Origin: Phlyctochytrium arcticum
Lineage: Eukaryota > Chytridiomycota > Chytridiomycetes > Chytridiales > Chytridiaceae
Length of the DNA: 64,000 bases
Direction of reading: 5' to 3'
NCBI GenBank assembly: GCA_025602905.1
Contig: JAHLKI010000017.1
Span: 186,001-250,000, forward strand
The stretch's first letter is position 1. Each line of letters begins with the position of its first letter. Both the position numbers and the translations under genes were made by a program. The notes under the pieces are model-generated. The model saw nothing but the letters and a program-made list of their open reading frames with translations, did no database searches and was not told where the DNA came from. This document shows, piece after piece, positions 1 through 11,566 of the stretch.

Positions 1-746
1 TGATCGAGAGGATGAGTGAGAACATACTGAAATATCGGCGTAGGGGTATCGCAAAGAACAAGCCGTAGTAGGCGGCTGCCAGTGAAAAGAGCAAGAGTGG
101 GACTACATCACTTGTGACCCGATCACTCATAAGGCCAAGCCGATACATGGCTGGAATAGCGGAAACAAATCCAACAGAGAGTCCGCCGGCGGCGGTTGCA
201 CTACTTTGCACAGTGCAGTTTTCCTTGGGTCCAAAGTAGCCCCCTAGACAACACATACTTTTAGTTCCTCATTCGAGTTTGGTAGGCCCCTCCAGGAAAC
301 TCTTTACCTCCCCATTTCGGTGACACTGCTTTCGAAAAGGGTTTCAGGATAGCAAATCCCACAATACTGCCAAACAAACTTGCGCCAAATGTCCATCCCA
401 CCGTCAGACCCAGGTACATATTCGATGCCCCGATGATGGCCCCCAAGAGGGTACCGACAAACACGGCTCGAAAGGTGAACGCTTGTTCCTCCACACCCCC
501 GCCGTGGCCGCTCAACGGCGTGTCGGGGGGATGGGACGCGTAGGGATCTTCGGAGTCGACTCCATTCTTTCCATCTAGAGACGGTCGCGGATCACTCAAG
601 TCAATTGGTCGGAGGTCTGTCGAGGTCCTTGGTTGGTCAAACTAGGTGCAAAGTATAGGTCGTTAGTTTTGCTTATACTGGTGGAGTGAATGTCGCGGCA
701 TACATACCTCTTTGTACGGGTGATAGTCAGCCGGTAAAGGCGGCAT
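1..746 (-). CDS. OPT-family oligopeptide/metal-chelate transporter, N-terminal part (cut by window edge)
   Basis: Membrane transporter of the OPT superfamily, which imports small peptides or metal chelates; closest in feel to the fungal YGL114W/YSL-like branch. Exons read on the minus strand are 708-746, 308-641 and 243 down to the edge, with introns of 66 and 64 nt; phases agree. The start at 746 gives MPPLPADYHPYKE before the first intron. A polar tail of about 60 residues is followed by a hydrophobic segment with the motif SNMYLGLTVGW. Exon 3 opens with GGYFGPKENCTVQ and AATAAGGLS-like residues typical of the family, followed by further membrane segments. The rest of the gene lies outside the window. 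Family assignment is firm; the substrate cannot be told. Confidence 0.85.
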
Positions 747-1158
747 TTTCCAGTCCTGGCGACGGCAATGAATATGCCTTGGAGGACCACTTCCAACTGA
801 GTCTTGGTGAAAGTATTTAAGTCCAAACCCGCAGCCTTCCTTGCCATTTCGGCAAGCCAAAGCAAAGGCTGACGGCGGCGCGGCGCTGACGCTCCAGGCG
901 GCTGTGCAAACAATGGGCAGATGGGCTGTGCATGTCAAAACTTGAGTCGGAATTTGGATTTGGAACAGGACGCATACAAGGAGGAATCATAAGATGCCAA
1001 GGACAGGATACACAGAAATACATACATACAAACAACTGGAAAATATGGATGAGAATGTGTGATTCATTTGGGTGCGTAAAACGAAATAAAGACAAAATGA
1101 GTGTAAAAGGCCTTAGATAAACGTCGATATGAGCGATGAGTAGGGAAATGTTTTAAAC
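747..1158. other. Intergenic, no gene seen
   Basis: Holds the promoter of the OPT gene and the 3' end of the eRF3 gene, both on the minus strand. I see no RNA gene or repeat in it. Confidence 0.6.
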
Positions 1159-3721
1159 TTAAGCCTCGTGGATGATCTTGGTGACTTTTCCAATAGCAAT
1201 CGTCTTGCCTTCATCACGAAGAGTGAACCGGCCCAGTTGAGGATAGTCGGCGTACGTCTCGATACAAACAGGCTGCGACGTTTCGACGCGAACAATGGCT
1301 ACATCGCCTTGCTTCAGGAATTGTGGTGGACGCTTGGTCTTTTTGCCTGTCTTTTTATCTACCGAGTGCAAGAGCGCCTGTCATATCAACCATTTAGTAT
1401 ATGTGCAGTGTTTTTGGGATGAATGAATGTGCCATACCGAAAGTGTTATTTCCTCGACGGCAGTGTGCAAGTGCATGACAGCATTGTATCCGGCGCAGAT
1501 AATGTTCTTGTATTCAATAATGGCCAACTGCGCATCAAAAACGGTCGTGTAGTGGACCGGGTTTTTGTTGGTGCAAAGAACAAATCCAGGCATGATTTCC
1601 TGCAAAAAAAGGGAGAGATGAGCAATCTGTTTCCCTTTGCTACCAATGAGAATGAAGACATACCTCTTCTTCAACGCCTCGGAGACGTATACGGACATTG
1701 TCCCCACTTCGAGCAATAGTGATTTCATCAGACTCTTGCATGATTGCAGATACTTCACATTTTTGCTGATTATAGCATGAGTAAGGGCATCGACAGAGAT
1801 AGATGACACAAGTGAGGACATACCTTATTGGGCATCAGCAGAAGCTTTTGACCCTTGCGGATTTTACCCGACTCAATCTTTCCAGTGACGACACATCCCA
1901 TATCCTACAGAACACATGATATAAACAAAACCAAAATTGTTGCAAAATTGTCTAACACGAGACAAACCTTGAACTTGTCAGATACAGGCATCATGAATGG
2001 ACGGTTGAAACCTCGATCAGGAATGACCATGTTGTCGAGCAACTCAATGAGAGATGGGCCATCGTACCAAGGGCATAGCTCTTTACTAACGCGGTCCTTC
2101 AAGTTGGCACCAGTGAATCCAGAAACAGGAACAATGTCCAGGTCTGTACACAAAGTGATGTCAGGACAAACCTCGAAGAGACAAAAAAATGAAGGCTACC
2201 CACCAGTTTTCGGGTTGAATCCGACTTGTTTCAAGAAAGGCATGATTTTACCGACACATTCATCGTATCTAATGTTTCCTCATGCCAATCAGAATGCGCC
2301 TCACAAACAAAAGGCTATTGACCTACCGCTCCGTGGACCAGTTGACAGTTGAGTCGTCCATCTTGTTGACAACAAGAATGAGACGTTTAACACCAGCCGT
2401 CTTGGCCAACATGGCGTGCTCCCGCGTCTGACCTCCGCGCTCGAAACCAGTTTCAAACTCACCCTTACGGGCCGAGATGACGAGCACACCCACATCGGCC
2501 TGGGAAGCACCACCAATCATACTAGGTACAAAACTCTTGTGTCCGGGGGCATCCAAAATCGTGAAACGTCGCTTCTCCGTCTCAAAGTATCCGCGACCGT
2601 ACTCGGTGGTTTTACCCTTGTTACGTTCCTCTGCGTTCAAATCCAACGCCCATGACAAGTACCATGACTCTCGGCCCAATTCTTTGGCTTCCTTTTCGTA
2701 CTTGTCCATTGTTCGCTTATCAACCATGCCAGTCAAATACAGCAAATGGCCACCCATGGTCGACTTTCCAGCATCGACGTGTCCAATGAAGACAATGTTG
2801 ATATGTTCTTTACCAATATCCATATCTTCCTCATCAACCTTGTCCTCCTCTTCATCATCCTCTGCCTCGTCGGTTTCGGCCGCAGCTGTTTCGGCCGGTG
2901 TCTCCTCTGCTACCTTCTTCTCGGTTTGTTCTACTTTAGGCTCAGCCTTCTCCTCAGCCTTTGACGGCTCTTCCTCTTTCTTTTCAACCACAGGTGCCTC
3001 CTTTGCAGCAGCTGGCGCTTCTGAAGATGATCGTGAGCATCCGGATAGACTGTGACTTGTTCATCCCAAATCACTTACCCTTAGGCTTGCTGGCACCACC
3101 GATGGAAATAGACACGGCCTTTGCGGGAGCTGGGGCAGCAGCAGCTTTAGGTGCTTCAGCAGCAGGCTTGGTTCCTCCAATGGAGATAGAGACAGCCTTG
3201 GCCGGAGCAGGTGCAGGTGCAGCTGGTTTGCTTCCACCAATGGAAATCGTGGCCGCCTTTGCGGGAGGAGCAGCCGCACGGGGAGCATTGTTTGTAGGAG
3301 CCCGGTACGCCTGTTGCTGTGGGTCATACGCTTGCTGCGATGATTGCTGTTGACGGTAGTCCTGGAATTGCTGCTGTTGCGAGTATCCACTGTATCCTTG
3401 TTGTTGCTGGTACCCTCGTTGCTGCGGTTGTCGTTGCTGATATCCACCCTGCTGATACTGTTGCTGAGAGTAGCCCTGTTGCTGATACCCTCCCTGCTGG
3501 TAATACTGCTGCTGGTAGTAAGGATCAGACTGTTGCTGATAGGTGTCCTGCCCGCCAAAGGACGGCACAAACTCTGCGGCACCGAGGTTGAAGCTGGGAC
3601 CTCCTCCACCGCCGCCCGAACCGCCCAAATTCATGCGTCCAAATTGCTGCGGCAGACCGCTCTGTTGCTGCTGCTGCTGTTGCTGTTGCTCGTCCTCCCA
3701 TGATTCCGGTGGGTTTGACAT
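1159..3721 (-). CDS. SUP35: Translation termination factor eRF3 (Sup35-type GTPase)
   Basis: GTPase that works with eRF1 to release finished proteins from the ribosome. Eight exons (3079-3721, 2327-3020, 2204-2268, 1968-2143, 1824-1904, 1664-1765, 1438-1599, 1159-1377) join in phase to 713 residues; introns are 58-64 nt. Residues 1-110 are rich in Q, Y and G, with YQQGG-type repeats like the yeast prion domain. A PAM2-like motif (LGAAEFVPSF, about 46-55) suggests poly(A)-binding-protein contact. Three SISIGG repeats follow, then a highly acidic linker. The GTPase shows GHVDAGKS (294-301), DAPGH (about 371) and NKMD (433-436), and the EF1A-like beta-barrels end at HEA. The start ATG is the only one before the Q-rich tract. 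Confidence 0.97.
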
Positions 3722-3996
3722 ATTTGCGGTTTATTTGCTGGTGAAAAGTTGCAATTCACACCCTTGCTGTTGCGAGATCAGTCCAAATTCGCTGGAATGT
3801 TTCAATACAGTGAGATCATTCCATAGCAACAGACTGTAACTGTGCCACAGAATTATGTGCACCAGGCCGTGCATCAGCCGGAATCAGCAGTGGAAAAGCT
3901 TTGAGGGGAAGCACAAAATTCATATGTTGCAATGGGATTTAAACAAAAATTAAAAGAAAAGTTGGTGGGTGCAATGCGTAAGTAGGAGATGAGAGT

Positions 3997-5062
3997 CTAG
4001 TCCTCGCGGCGACGGTCGCCGCCACGGTCCTCACGTTCGTAACGAGATCCAGAGCGGCCTCCTTCACGGTCGTCACGACGTTCACGGCGGTCACCTCCGC
4101 GGTCATCGCGGCGGTCTCCACTGCGCTCGTAGCGGCCACCTCGGTCGCCTCCACGTTCACCACCTCGTTCTCCACCCCGGTAACTGTCACGGTCACCACC
4201 ACGGTCACCTCCGTAACCACGGTCTCCACCAAAGCCACGGCTTCCACCGCGACCTCCTCCACCGAATCCACCACGACCACCACCGCCACCACGGTCCTCA
4301 CGAGGGGGACGATCGTTGGCAATGTCTACGCGGATAGGGCTAATTTACAACAAAAAAAGGGTTAGATCTCAAAGGTCACGCATAAAAAGTCTTGCATCAG
4401 CTCCTTACCGGCCATCGAGTTCCTGGTCCTTCATGCCATCACAGGCATCCTCGGCGTTCTTGCTGTCGGCAAAGGTAACGAATCCAAATCCTCGGGATCG
4501 ACCTGATCGTGTTCGAAGTGACGTGATTCGTGATTTGCGATAGGCAAAGGTTGATCGTACATAAGAGGAACAAGGAAAGGTATGCGAAGCGACGTGTCAG
4601 GAAAATCAATCAGGTCAGGAAAGGAGAATCTTTTTGGGGCTCGAGACATGAAACGGGAGGAAGGAAGAATACGGAGATACCCGGAATATGCACTTGCAGA
4701 GCCATCGTCATAAACGATCATGTAGGATTCACGGAGGATCAATCCTTGCAACGAAACAAATAGGCACGCGCGGGTCAAGGCAAGCGGCTTTCTCTTTGGA
4801 TACAGAGCGTCAAGACAATCCATTTTCCCATCTCTCTAACAACCTCCCCTTCACGGCGAACGGGGGCATATAATCACGAGCAAAGACGAAGCAAACAAAG
4901 AACAAACGGAGTGCGGAATCATCAAAATCGATCTGAACCTGTGTCGCGATCCGAGATAATGTAGGCGTCGGTAACTTCTCCGTACTTTTCGAAAGCAGCG
5001 CGGAGGGAGTCGTTGGTGGTTTCCCAGGCGAGGCCGCCGACGAAAACTTTGCTGCTGGCCAT
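3997..5062 (-). CDS. Glycine-rich RRM/RGG RNA-binding protein
   Basis: Small RNA-binding protein of the CIRBP/GRP type, probably acting in mRNA processing or stability. Exons 4939-5062, 4409-4502 and 3997-4339 give 186 residues. One RRM (about 5-80) carries RNP2 (KVFVGGLAW) and RNP1 (RSRGFGFVTF); RNP1 is rebuilt exactly across the first intron, which confirms that splice. From about residue 90 to the end the protein is RGG, GGDR and RYER repeats. The first intron (4503-4938, 436 nt) is six to eight times longer than most introns here and holds no obvious repeat. Members of this family often control their own splicing through such an intron, but nothing here proves it. Confidence 0.92.
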
Positions 5063-5306
5063 GGTGATTGTGGGGATTGGTAGGAAAGTGTGACGGGGAA
5101 AGGGAAGCTGAGGATTGCGGAGAAAGGTCGCGGCAGTTTTCTTTGTTTTGCGGGCTCCCCCCCTGGCAGACGCTGCGCCATGCCCATCAGATGGCACAGC
5201 CATACTACTGCAGATCCCTTGCTGCGCACTTCGCATTTGAATAAGGATGGGATATATAGGATATACAAGGTCCGGCATAAAATAAAACAAAAATGACATA
5301 GAGAAT

Positions 5307-7870
5307 CTACAGTTCAGTATAAGGTGGAGGCGGCAGTCCGTTCAGTGTGGGGAACCGGCGGCCCAGATCATCTGACGGTCGTTCCGGATGAGATGAGAGC
5401 ACACCCGCGTTGGACGGATGAGCCTGCTCAAGGCTTTGCGCGAGACGCAGCTTTTCCTTATAAAAGTCAGAAGCGAGTGGGAAAGATGGGTCGGATGTAT
5501 GGGTAGCGGGCGGTGTCGAATGGGACGCTTGCTGCGCTAAAGGTGACGCGTTGATCCACCGGGATTGCTCTTCAAAAGTAAACGTACTCGCGGACGTTGG
5601 CGACTCGTCTTCAGCTGGTGGCGAGTGTACGACGCGTGATTGTTCCAAGATTGGGGATGTCGCATTCATCGGCCGATTTATCCATTCACGTTGCTCTGCA
5701 AAAGAGAATCCCTCGCTCGGCGTACCGGAGCCAGACTGCTGAGCACCCTCCTCGTTATACGATTCGGCAATGTCAAAATCATAGTACTCTGCCGCATTCG
5801 CCGCATGATTGTCGAGCGGCGTACCAACGTCAATTGGACTGACAGGGACCAGACTATCCTGATGAGGCGTCAACGGTAATGGTTTCCCACGAATGTCCGG
5901 ATTGATGTAGTCGATGGGCAGAGGTGTCACAGACATGGTGACGGGTGCCCATGGCGGTGGGCGCGGCCCACTTAGAGGCGCACTAGGAGTCACATTTGAA
6001 CTTGCCCAAGTCGCAGGTGGTGCAGATCGAGGAATGCACGGTGGTGCGACGATCTGACCGGTTTTGTCTAGTTCCTCCGAATCCAAAATGGGAGCGCTAG
6101 CAGGAGCGGGTGTACGGGGGGTGAGAGTGGACCCTGTGTCAGACTTTTCCTTGTGCACTGTGGGAGGCTGGACGCGAATTTGAGGCGGTCGCTGATGCTG
6201 TGAATGTGATGGCTGACCAGGCGAGTCCGGCTCCATTCCTGCTTTCAAATACTCTTCAGCTGCACGTACATCAAATGTTGAACTGCCCGCCACAGACGAA
6301 AAATCTGGGGGCAATTCGTGATTACTGTCTATAGCTTGCGATTGGAATGTTGTAGGTTGCTGGTGGGCAACCGGGGGAGAGGCCACAGGCATGGCTGGCG
6401 GAGATGATGCGACGGGCGGCGGCGTAGCGGGTGCAGTAGATACGGTGCCAACTGTAATCGGGAGTGAAAGGGTCATAAACTGCGTGCCACCACTCAAAAT
6501 GCCATCAGTAAAGGACTGGAGCACATCTGACACGATGGTAGATCGCTTGTCAATATCCGAAATGTCTTGGTCGGCGATGGCCAAACTTTGGACGACCTCC
6601 TTTTCTTTACCGATACCAAAGGACTTGGATTGGCCCAAAATTAATTGAATCTCCAACTCGTGCGAGATGGTGACGGGCTCATCATTCGCTCGATTGGTGC
6701 TCCACCTCATACGATCCGAGTGCTCGAGCGCCTGTGATCGGTTGGAACGCAAGAGCGTTGCTGCCCCTTCTTTCTTGGGGAGAGGGATTCCGTGTGGACA
6801 TATGTAGTAGTTAACCGTCAAGTCCACATCGGTTTGTCCCGGCGCGATATTTAGGGGTTCGAGGACCTCTCGTATTCTGCGAGTTTTCACTCTACTGCCC
6901 GGAATCACCACCTCGTTGGGGTCACTTGATTTCAAGGGGCGGTTCACCCGTGTGTTTTGTATGAGCGTGATTTGCATCCCAGAAATATGTTTGATCGAGC
7001 CGGCATGGTGCAATTGCAAGCGAATCGGGACATGATCACCTAACGCAAACATCTGAGTGTCCCGAAAAACACACATAAAACAGTGTCACTGCAAACCTTT
7101 GCAAAAGCCGGTGTAGGGTATACTCGTGGTCGCTTCGATGTTGCCCCGTTGAAAGAAGCCCATGATGCCAACCTTGGTACTGGCCGTGACTGATTTTGGC
7201 TGCCGGTAGAGGGGAGCACCCACATCTATCCGAGCAGCTACATTGAATCGATGCAACCCACCGCAGTTTTTTTGCGGCCATGCTCGGATAACTTCCACCT
7301 GCACAAAATAAACAATGGACAAATGCCTGCTCTGCACGTTCCGATTGATGGGCATTAGTCAAAGGTCAGGATGACCAGATAGGTATACTTGACTACCTGG
7401 AACGTTGACGGTAAAGCCAGTTCCGGAAACCCACCCTGCCGCTTCAAGTCAAATTCGAAGGGAAATGCCACCGTTCCTTTAGGCATCGGCTGACTTGATG
7501 TGTCCCCGTCTTTGGATCCCTTTCCCCATACCACAATCTCGCGATGGAATAACAAATTCGGAACAGATACTTGTGAAGGGTTTCTTGCCGCTCTAGCTCT
7601 GTTTACGTGGTGTGAATACATGACCCTTTTCCAAACTAGGCGCAAAACCTACAAATTTATGACAGAGCTGTTTGTCGTCACCAGTCCAACGCAGCGTAAT
7701 TGGATACTCTTGGTCTTTCCGCTCTTCTTTACAGATACAATTGCTTCTCCTATCCTTCTACTTTAGGTAACTATCCTGCCAAAGTAGTAGCAATAGCGCA
7801 ACATACCAGTGACACGCTGGCCAGCTAAGAACGTCTTGTCCTTCTGGTCGAGCTCAACCGAGACCTCCAT
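5307..7870 (-). CDS. Alpha-arrestin (ART-type ubiquitin-ligase adaptor)
   Basis: Arrestin-fold adaptor that links membrane transporters to Nedd4/Rsp5-type ubiquitin ligases for endocytosis. Exons 7807-7870, 7653-7749, 7397-7598, 7097-7298 and 5307-7039 join in phase to 765 residues. The arrestin N domain starts with MEVSVELDQKDK, then AGQRVTGEAIVSV and LRCVGLV. The C domain contains GDHVPIRLQLHH and an HISGMQITLIQ strand. The long tail is rich in P and S and ends with LPPPPYTEL, giving a PPxY motif (759-762) that WW domains bind. Two acceptors (7750 and 7040) were chosen over nearer AGs because only they keep the frame. Confidence 0.9.
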
Positions 7871-8562
7871 AGTAGCTGTCCTACTTTTCTCTCTAGGCAT
7901 ATATGATGTCCTAGCCTATTCCTTGATGCCTTGCTGCCTTGCTTGCTCTCCGAACCGTCAAATGACAAAAGTTCACACTTTTTGGAGCGACATTCTGACC
8001 GCACGCAAGTTTGTGCACAGCCGCAACTTGGCGGAGCTTCGCTCATTCGCGTCGGCATTTCCAAGATTGCGACTTTTACCACTGTCCTTTTTTGATGCAT
8101 GAGACTCGCTCAGCTAATACTTTACTACGATCCCAGCGGGAAGTTTGTTGCGACCATCTCAGGCAACCATGGGTGGGGACCGGGAGCCACTTGACGTCCG
8201 CGCTTGCAGAGACATATTGGTTTGACTTGTACAGGTTTGGGGTAAAAAAGCTTGATGCCCTCCAAGAATCCCAGGATTCGCTGCACCACACAAAAGCCAG
8301 GTTCAAGAATGTCGATGCACGGCAGTTGCGCAAGTCTGAAACCTAAAAAAACAGGTGCAACTGAGGTGTCCCTAGGGGTGCCTGGGTCTCCTGACGTGAG
8401 ATTGTGAGGACGATAACAAACAATTGCGCTCAAACTTCAAAGGCGCTGTTTTACCCGATTTTACGCTTTTCCGATACTTGGTAGACGGGGCGGCATGGCA
8501 GTAATATCGTACATGCAACATTTGCCTTCTTCACGCTCTTTTCGCACACCGATCCTTCAATC
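7871..8562. other. Divergent promoter region
   Basis: Lies between the start codons of the alpha-arrestin (minus) and the small membrane protein (plus). Open frames here lack family resemblance and splice logic. No RNA gene or repeat seen. Confidence 0.5.
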
Positions 8563-8913
8563 ATGAGCAGCAGCGCAGAACCAACCACTATAGTAGAGAT
8601 CGTGGTGGTCGGCCAGCCATCAGCTGACCGAAATGAGCCCAAAGCCCCTTCGTCCCACTTCCCCGAACCCAACATTATACCCACTCCACCACTCCCACCT
8701 CCACAGCGAAGAACTGTACACCACCATCGCAAGGCTCCTCCCGAATCCCTATTCAGTCGCTGCACGGCCGCAAGTTTGGCAGGTACAGTAACAGCTATAC
8801 CGATCTGCTTTGCTAAGCTGTCACTGACCTACGTCTCTTCTATAGCTGTGGCATTCACTTTGATGGCATTATCAGCGACAGTGTGGATCTTCCTCCGGCC
8901 TGGCGGAGATTAG
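8563..8913 (+). CDS. Small single-pass membrane protein of unknown function
   Basis: I do not recognise a family. The ATG at 8563 opens a frame of 116 codons. A consensus intron (8783-8845, GTACAG to CTATAG) lies inside it and is exactly 63 nt, so spliced (95 residues) and unspliced products share the frame. The first 60 residues are polar and proline-rich, with a PTPPLPPPQRR stretch. The last 25 form a hydrophobic helix (AFTLMALSATVWIFL) ending RPGGD, which suggests a tail-anchored protein. The unspliced form would have a longer hydrophobic region. It could also be a chance frame; support is the start context, the TM segment and the good intron. Confidence 0.5.
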   Translation: MSSSAEPTTIVEIVVVGQPSADRNEPKAPSSHFPEPNIIPTPPLPPPQRRTVHHHRKAPPESLFSRCTAASLAGTVTAIPICFAKLSLTYVSSIAVAFTLMALSATVWIFLRPGGD

Positions 8914-9155
8914 GTTCCCCCTCATCAAACAGATACATGACAAGACAAGACAATATGGTTATACCCTTCAACAGAGACAAATCATTACAAGCAAGATTGG
9001 TGTTTTAAGAGAGTGTGTAATTAGCGACATATACAGATAGACAGATGGTCAACGATTTTGACGCGTCGCGCGCGGGGTGGGAATGTACTCGAGTATACAC
9101 AAATCATATATATGAATCACAAAAAAAAGGAGAAGGGCTGTCGTTGGAATCATGC

Positions 9156-10181
9156 TCAGGCAAGCGGGGTAACAACCGGAACACCAATATTGCGAATTTC
9201 ACGGATGCAGGTGGCAAGCGTACCGTCGGCGGTTTCCCAACTGCAGGCATTTCGGGTAGTGTTCAACGAACAGACTGCCGCATTGTAGCAAGAGAATTCG
9301 GGGCGCCAGACGCAAGGACTCAGAACCGCATTTTGGCTATTGGATACGCACAGCTCGCCGCTGCATCCGGCGCGGCGACATGAGGGTGGGGCAGCATTGG
9401 TGGGCTGCTGGGTGGGTTGGTTGACGGGGGGCGGACCTCCTGTAGGCTGACTGGGTGGAGGTGCACCACCATTGGTGGGGGACGGCCGGGGAGTGGGCTG
9501 GTTGGCGGGACGAGTACCTGGGGCAGGCTGGCCAGGTTGGCCGGGTGGAGGTGGACTTCCTGAAGGCGGTGGAGGTGGACCTCCTGGAGGCGGTGGAGGT
9601 GGGGGTGGACCTCCATTGGTGGGGGTGGGCCTGGGGGTGGGCTGGTTTACGGGGGGTGGACCTGCGGTGGGCTGACTGGGTGCACTGACGGGAGCTGGAA
9701 TCAATGTAGCGGGTTGCAAAGTGGGCGCTGCGACAATGGTAGCTGTCTGGCTGATGATAGGGTCGAGACTGGCAGGGGCAATAAAGAATGTACCCGTAGC
9801 TTCAGCACTTGCTGTGACGGTGACTGGAACAGTGAGTGTTTCGACAATCACTGTCGCAATGATGGGCAGGTCAGACGCGGGCGTAAGTGTGTTGGGTGCA
9901 TCGATGGTCAACGGCGTTTCGAATTGAGGGGGCAACAATGTCAAGATATCTTCTGGCTCTGGGATTTCTGTGAGAATGCTTGGGACCTGAGTGACTTGAG
10001 CGGGCGCTGCTGTTGCATTGAAATCGGACCAGGTGAATGCAGTAGGAATAAAGTCGGCTGCACTGGCTGTGGCCGGTGCGGTAGGGATGGGTGTTGGTTG
10101 CACTTCTTGCGGGGCAGGAAGGGCAGAGACCATACTGGCGGCCAATGATGCCAATGCGAGAATCGTTGTAGCGGTCTTCAT
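9156..10181 (-). CDS. Secreted proline-rich protein with C-terminal eight-cysteine cluster
   Basis: Uninterrupted 341-residue frame. Residues 1-20 form a clear signal peptide (MKTATTILALASLAASMVSA) followed by LPAPQ. A Thr/Ala/Pro-rich stretch likely to be O-glycosylated covers about 25-180. Then come collagen-like or extensin-like proline tracts with a repeated PPxNQPTPRPxPTNGG unit. The last 65 residues contain eight cysteines with GCSGELC, a CVWRPEFSCY core and a C-terminal ATC. This spacing resembles the 'eight-cysteine-cluster' domain seen in other secreted proteins. Likely a cell-wall or extracellular protein; the function is unknown. Of the in-frame starts, the ATG at 10181 is preferred because it begins the signal peptide. 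Confidence 0.85.
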   Translation of the reverse strand: MKTATTILALASLAASMVSALPAPQEVQPTPIPTAPATASAADFIPTAFTWSDFNATAAPAQVTQVPSILTEIPEPEDILTLLPPQFETPLTIDAPNTLTPASDLPIIATVIVETLTVPVTVTASAEATGTFFIAPASLDPIISQTATIVAAPTLQPATLIPAPVSAPSQPTAGPPPVNQPTPRPTPTNGGPPPPPPPPGGPPPPPSGSPPPPGQPGQPAPGTRPANQPTPRPSPTNGGAPPPSQPTGGPPPVNQPTQQPTNAAPPSCRRAGCSGELCVSNSQNAVLSPCVWRPEFSCYNAAVCSLNTTRNACSWETADGTLATCIREIRNIGVPVVTPLA

Positions 10182-10243
10182 GGTTGGATGTTTGGCGAGA
10201 GAGAGCAATGGATGGAGAGAGAGCTTGCCTTTGATGCTTCTGG

Positions 10244-10251
10244 TATTTATA
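10244..10251 (-). promoter_or_regulatory. TATA box of the secreted-protein gene
   Basis: TATAAATA on the minus strand, about 63 nt upstream of the ATG at 10181. Position and sequence suit a TATA-driven, strongly regulated gene. Confidence 0.5.
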
Positions 10252-11566
10252 CTCCTGCCAAGCTTTTCCAGCCAGCTCAAGCTGGGCCAACTTTGAAGCT
10301 TCCCTCGCAAAAATATGAGGATCTACCCATATTTTTTACGTGCCTTTTGGCCCATCCGGTAGCCCCGCGCGCCTAGACCAAACATTGAACTTTCGACAGA
10401 GAAACATTTTGCCAAGACAATCACCTCACAGCGCTCAAAAGTCTCGGAAGATGGCTATGCTGAGATCCTGGCCTCTCCCGGAAGACCCCCGTACCCGCGA
10501 CGGATCTCGCCGATTATTGGGCCCCCAACCATTGAAATAAACAAGGATTCTCGGTCATCTCGCGAGACTTTTCAGCGGAACGGACCAGCTTGTGCCCCGC
10601 GCCAATCATGCACCTACCATCCACCACAATGTGATGAGGATTCAATCTTTTCCCATAGCTTTGTATCGATATCATGTTTGGTCGGTCGAGACTGAGTCAA
10701 GCGGGCGAGTGGGCGAGCTGGATTACATAAGCTGAAACTCCGCTCGTCGCTTCACACGCAGTGCATCTTCCCCGATACTTTTTTTACATGGAGGAGGGCA
10801 GATTTGCTGTCGGGAGGAAAGGAGTAGGCAGGTACATGACCTCCTCGGTGTTCCCGACGGAATGAGTCGGAGGATATGTGTCGAGAGCGTAGTTTTCATC
10901 CAATATAGACATCCCAAAATTTCAAGTCACGTTCATCTGTTCATTCACGTTTTGCAACGACCATCCGACATTGAAACTAGCATCAGGACACGCAGATCAA
11001 CAGTCTGGAAAACTTATCCTGGCAGTTCCGTCCTAGCCGTCAGTTCATTTCTTTCACTGTCAGTGATCCAATCCACAGAGGGGAAACAAGACAACCCCAA
11101 AGCCAGCACCCATGATGGGTTGGACTTTGAGATGTTAAGAATAAAGCCAGAGTCTCGTTGCAACTCTATATTCTAAATCTGTACATGTGGGCGAATGGCA
11201 ATCATGATGTGTTTGACAGCGTTCAGTCTGCAGCCCTTGAGGGTAGCAGATCTAGTAAAATAGCAATACATCAAGTACTCTGCCAACTCGGGACTACTGG
11301 TTTTGGGTCAAAGTTGTTTCACACCCGAGGGGGCTCAAGCTCTACCTTCCACAGTATACCTCAACCACATATTCACGTTAACTTTCCGTACTCAGTTATC
11401 AGTCAAAGTATGCAAAATGGCGTTTTTATAGTTGTTGATTCGCGTTACGTAATCCACAGAACGCGACGCGTAAACAAAACAAACACTGTCAAATGCCTCT
11501 TGCCATTGAGACTTTTGGAGAGAACTCTCACCAACTCGGGGTGGAAAATAGAAAATTCAACTCATT
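10252..11566. other. Long intergenic region upstream of the NDR kinase
   Basis: About 1.3 kb with no supported gene or repeat. Near the kinase start there is an MCB-like ACGCGT (11466-11471) overlapping a forkhead-like GTAAACAAA (11470-11478), a pairing seen in fungal cell-cycle promoters. Function here is inferred only from motif match. Confidence 0.4.

Noticed and set aside
244..290. A GC-AG intron in the OPT gene starting at GGCCTACC.
   Set aside because: It breaks the frame. A normal GT donor at 307 with the same acceptor gives WGGGYFGPKEN in phase.
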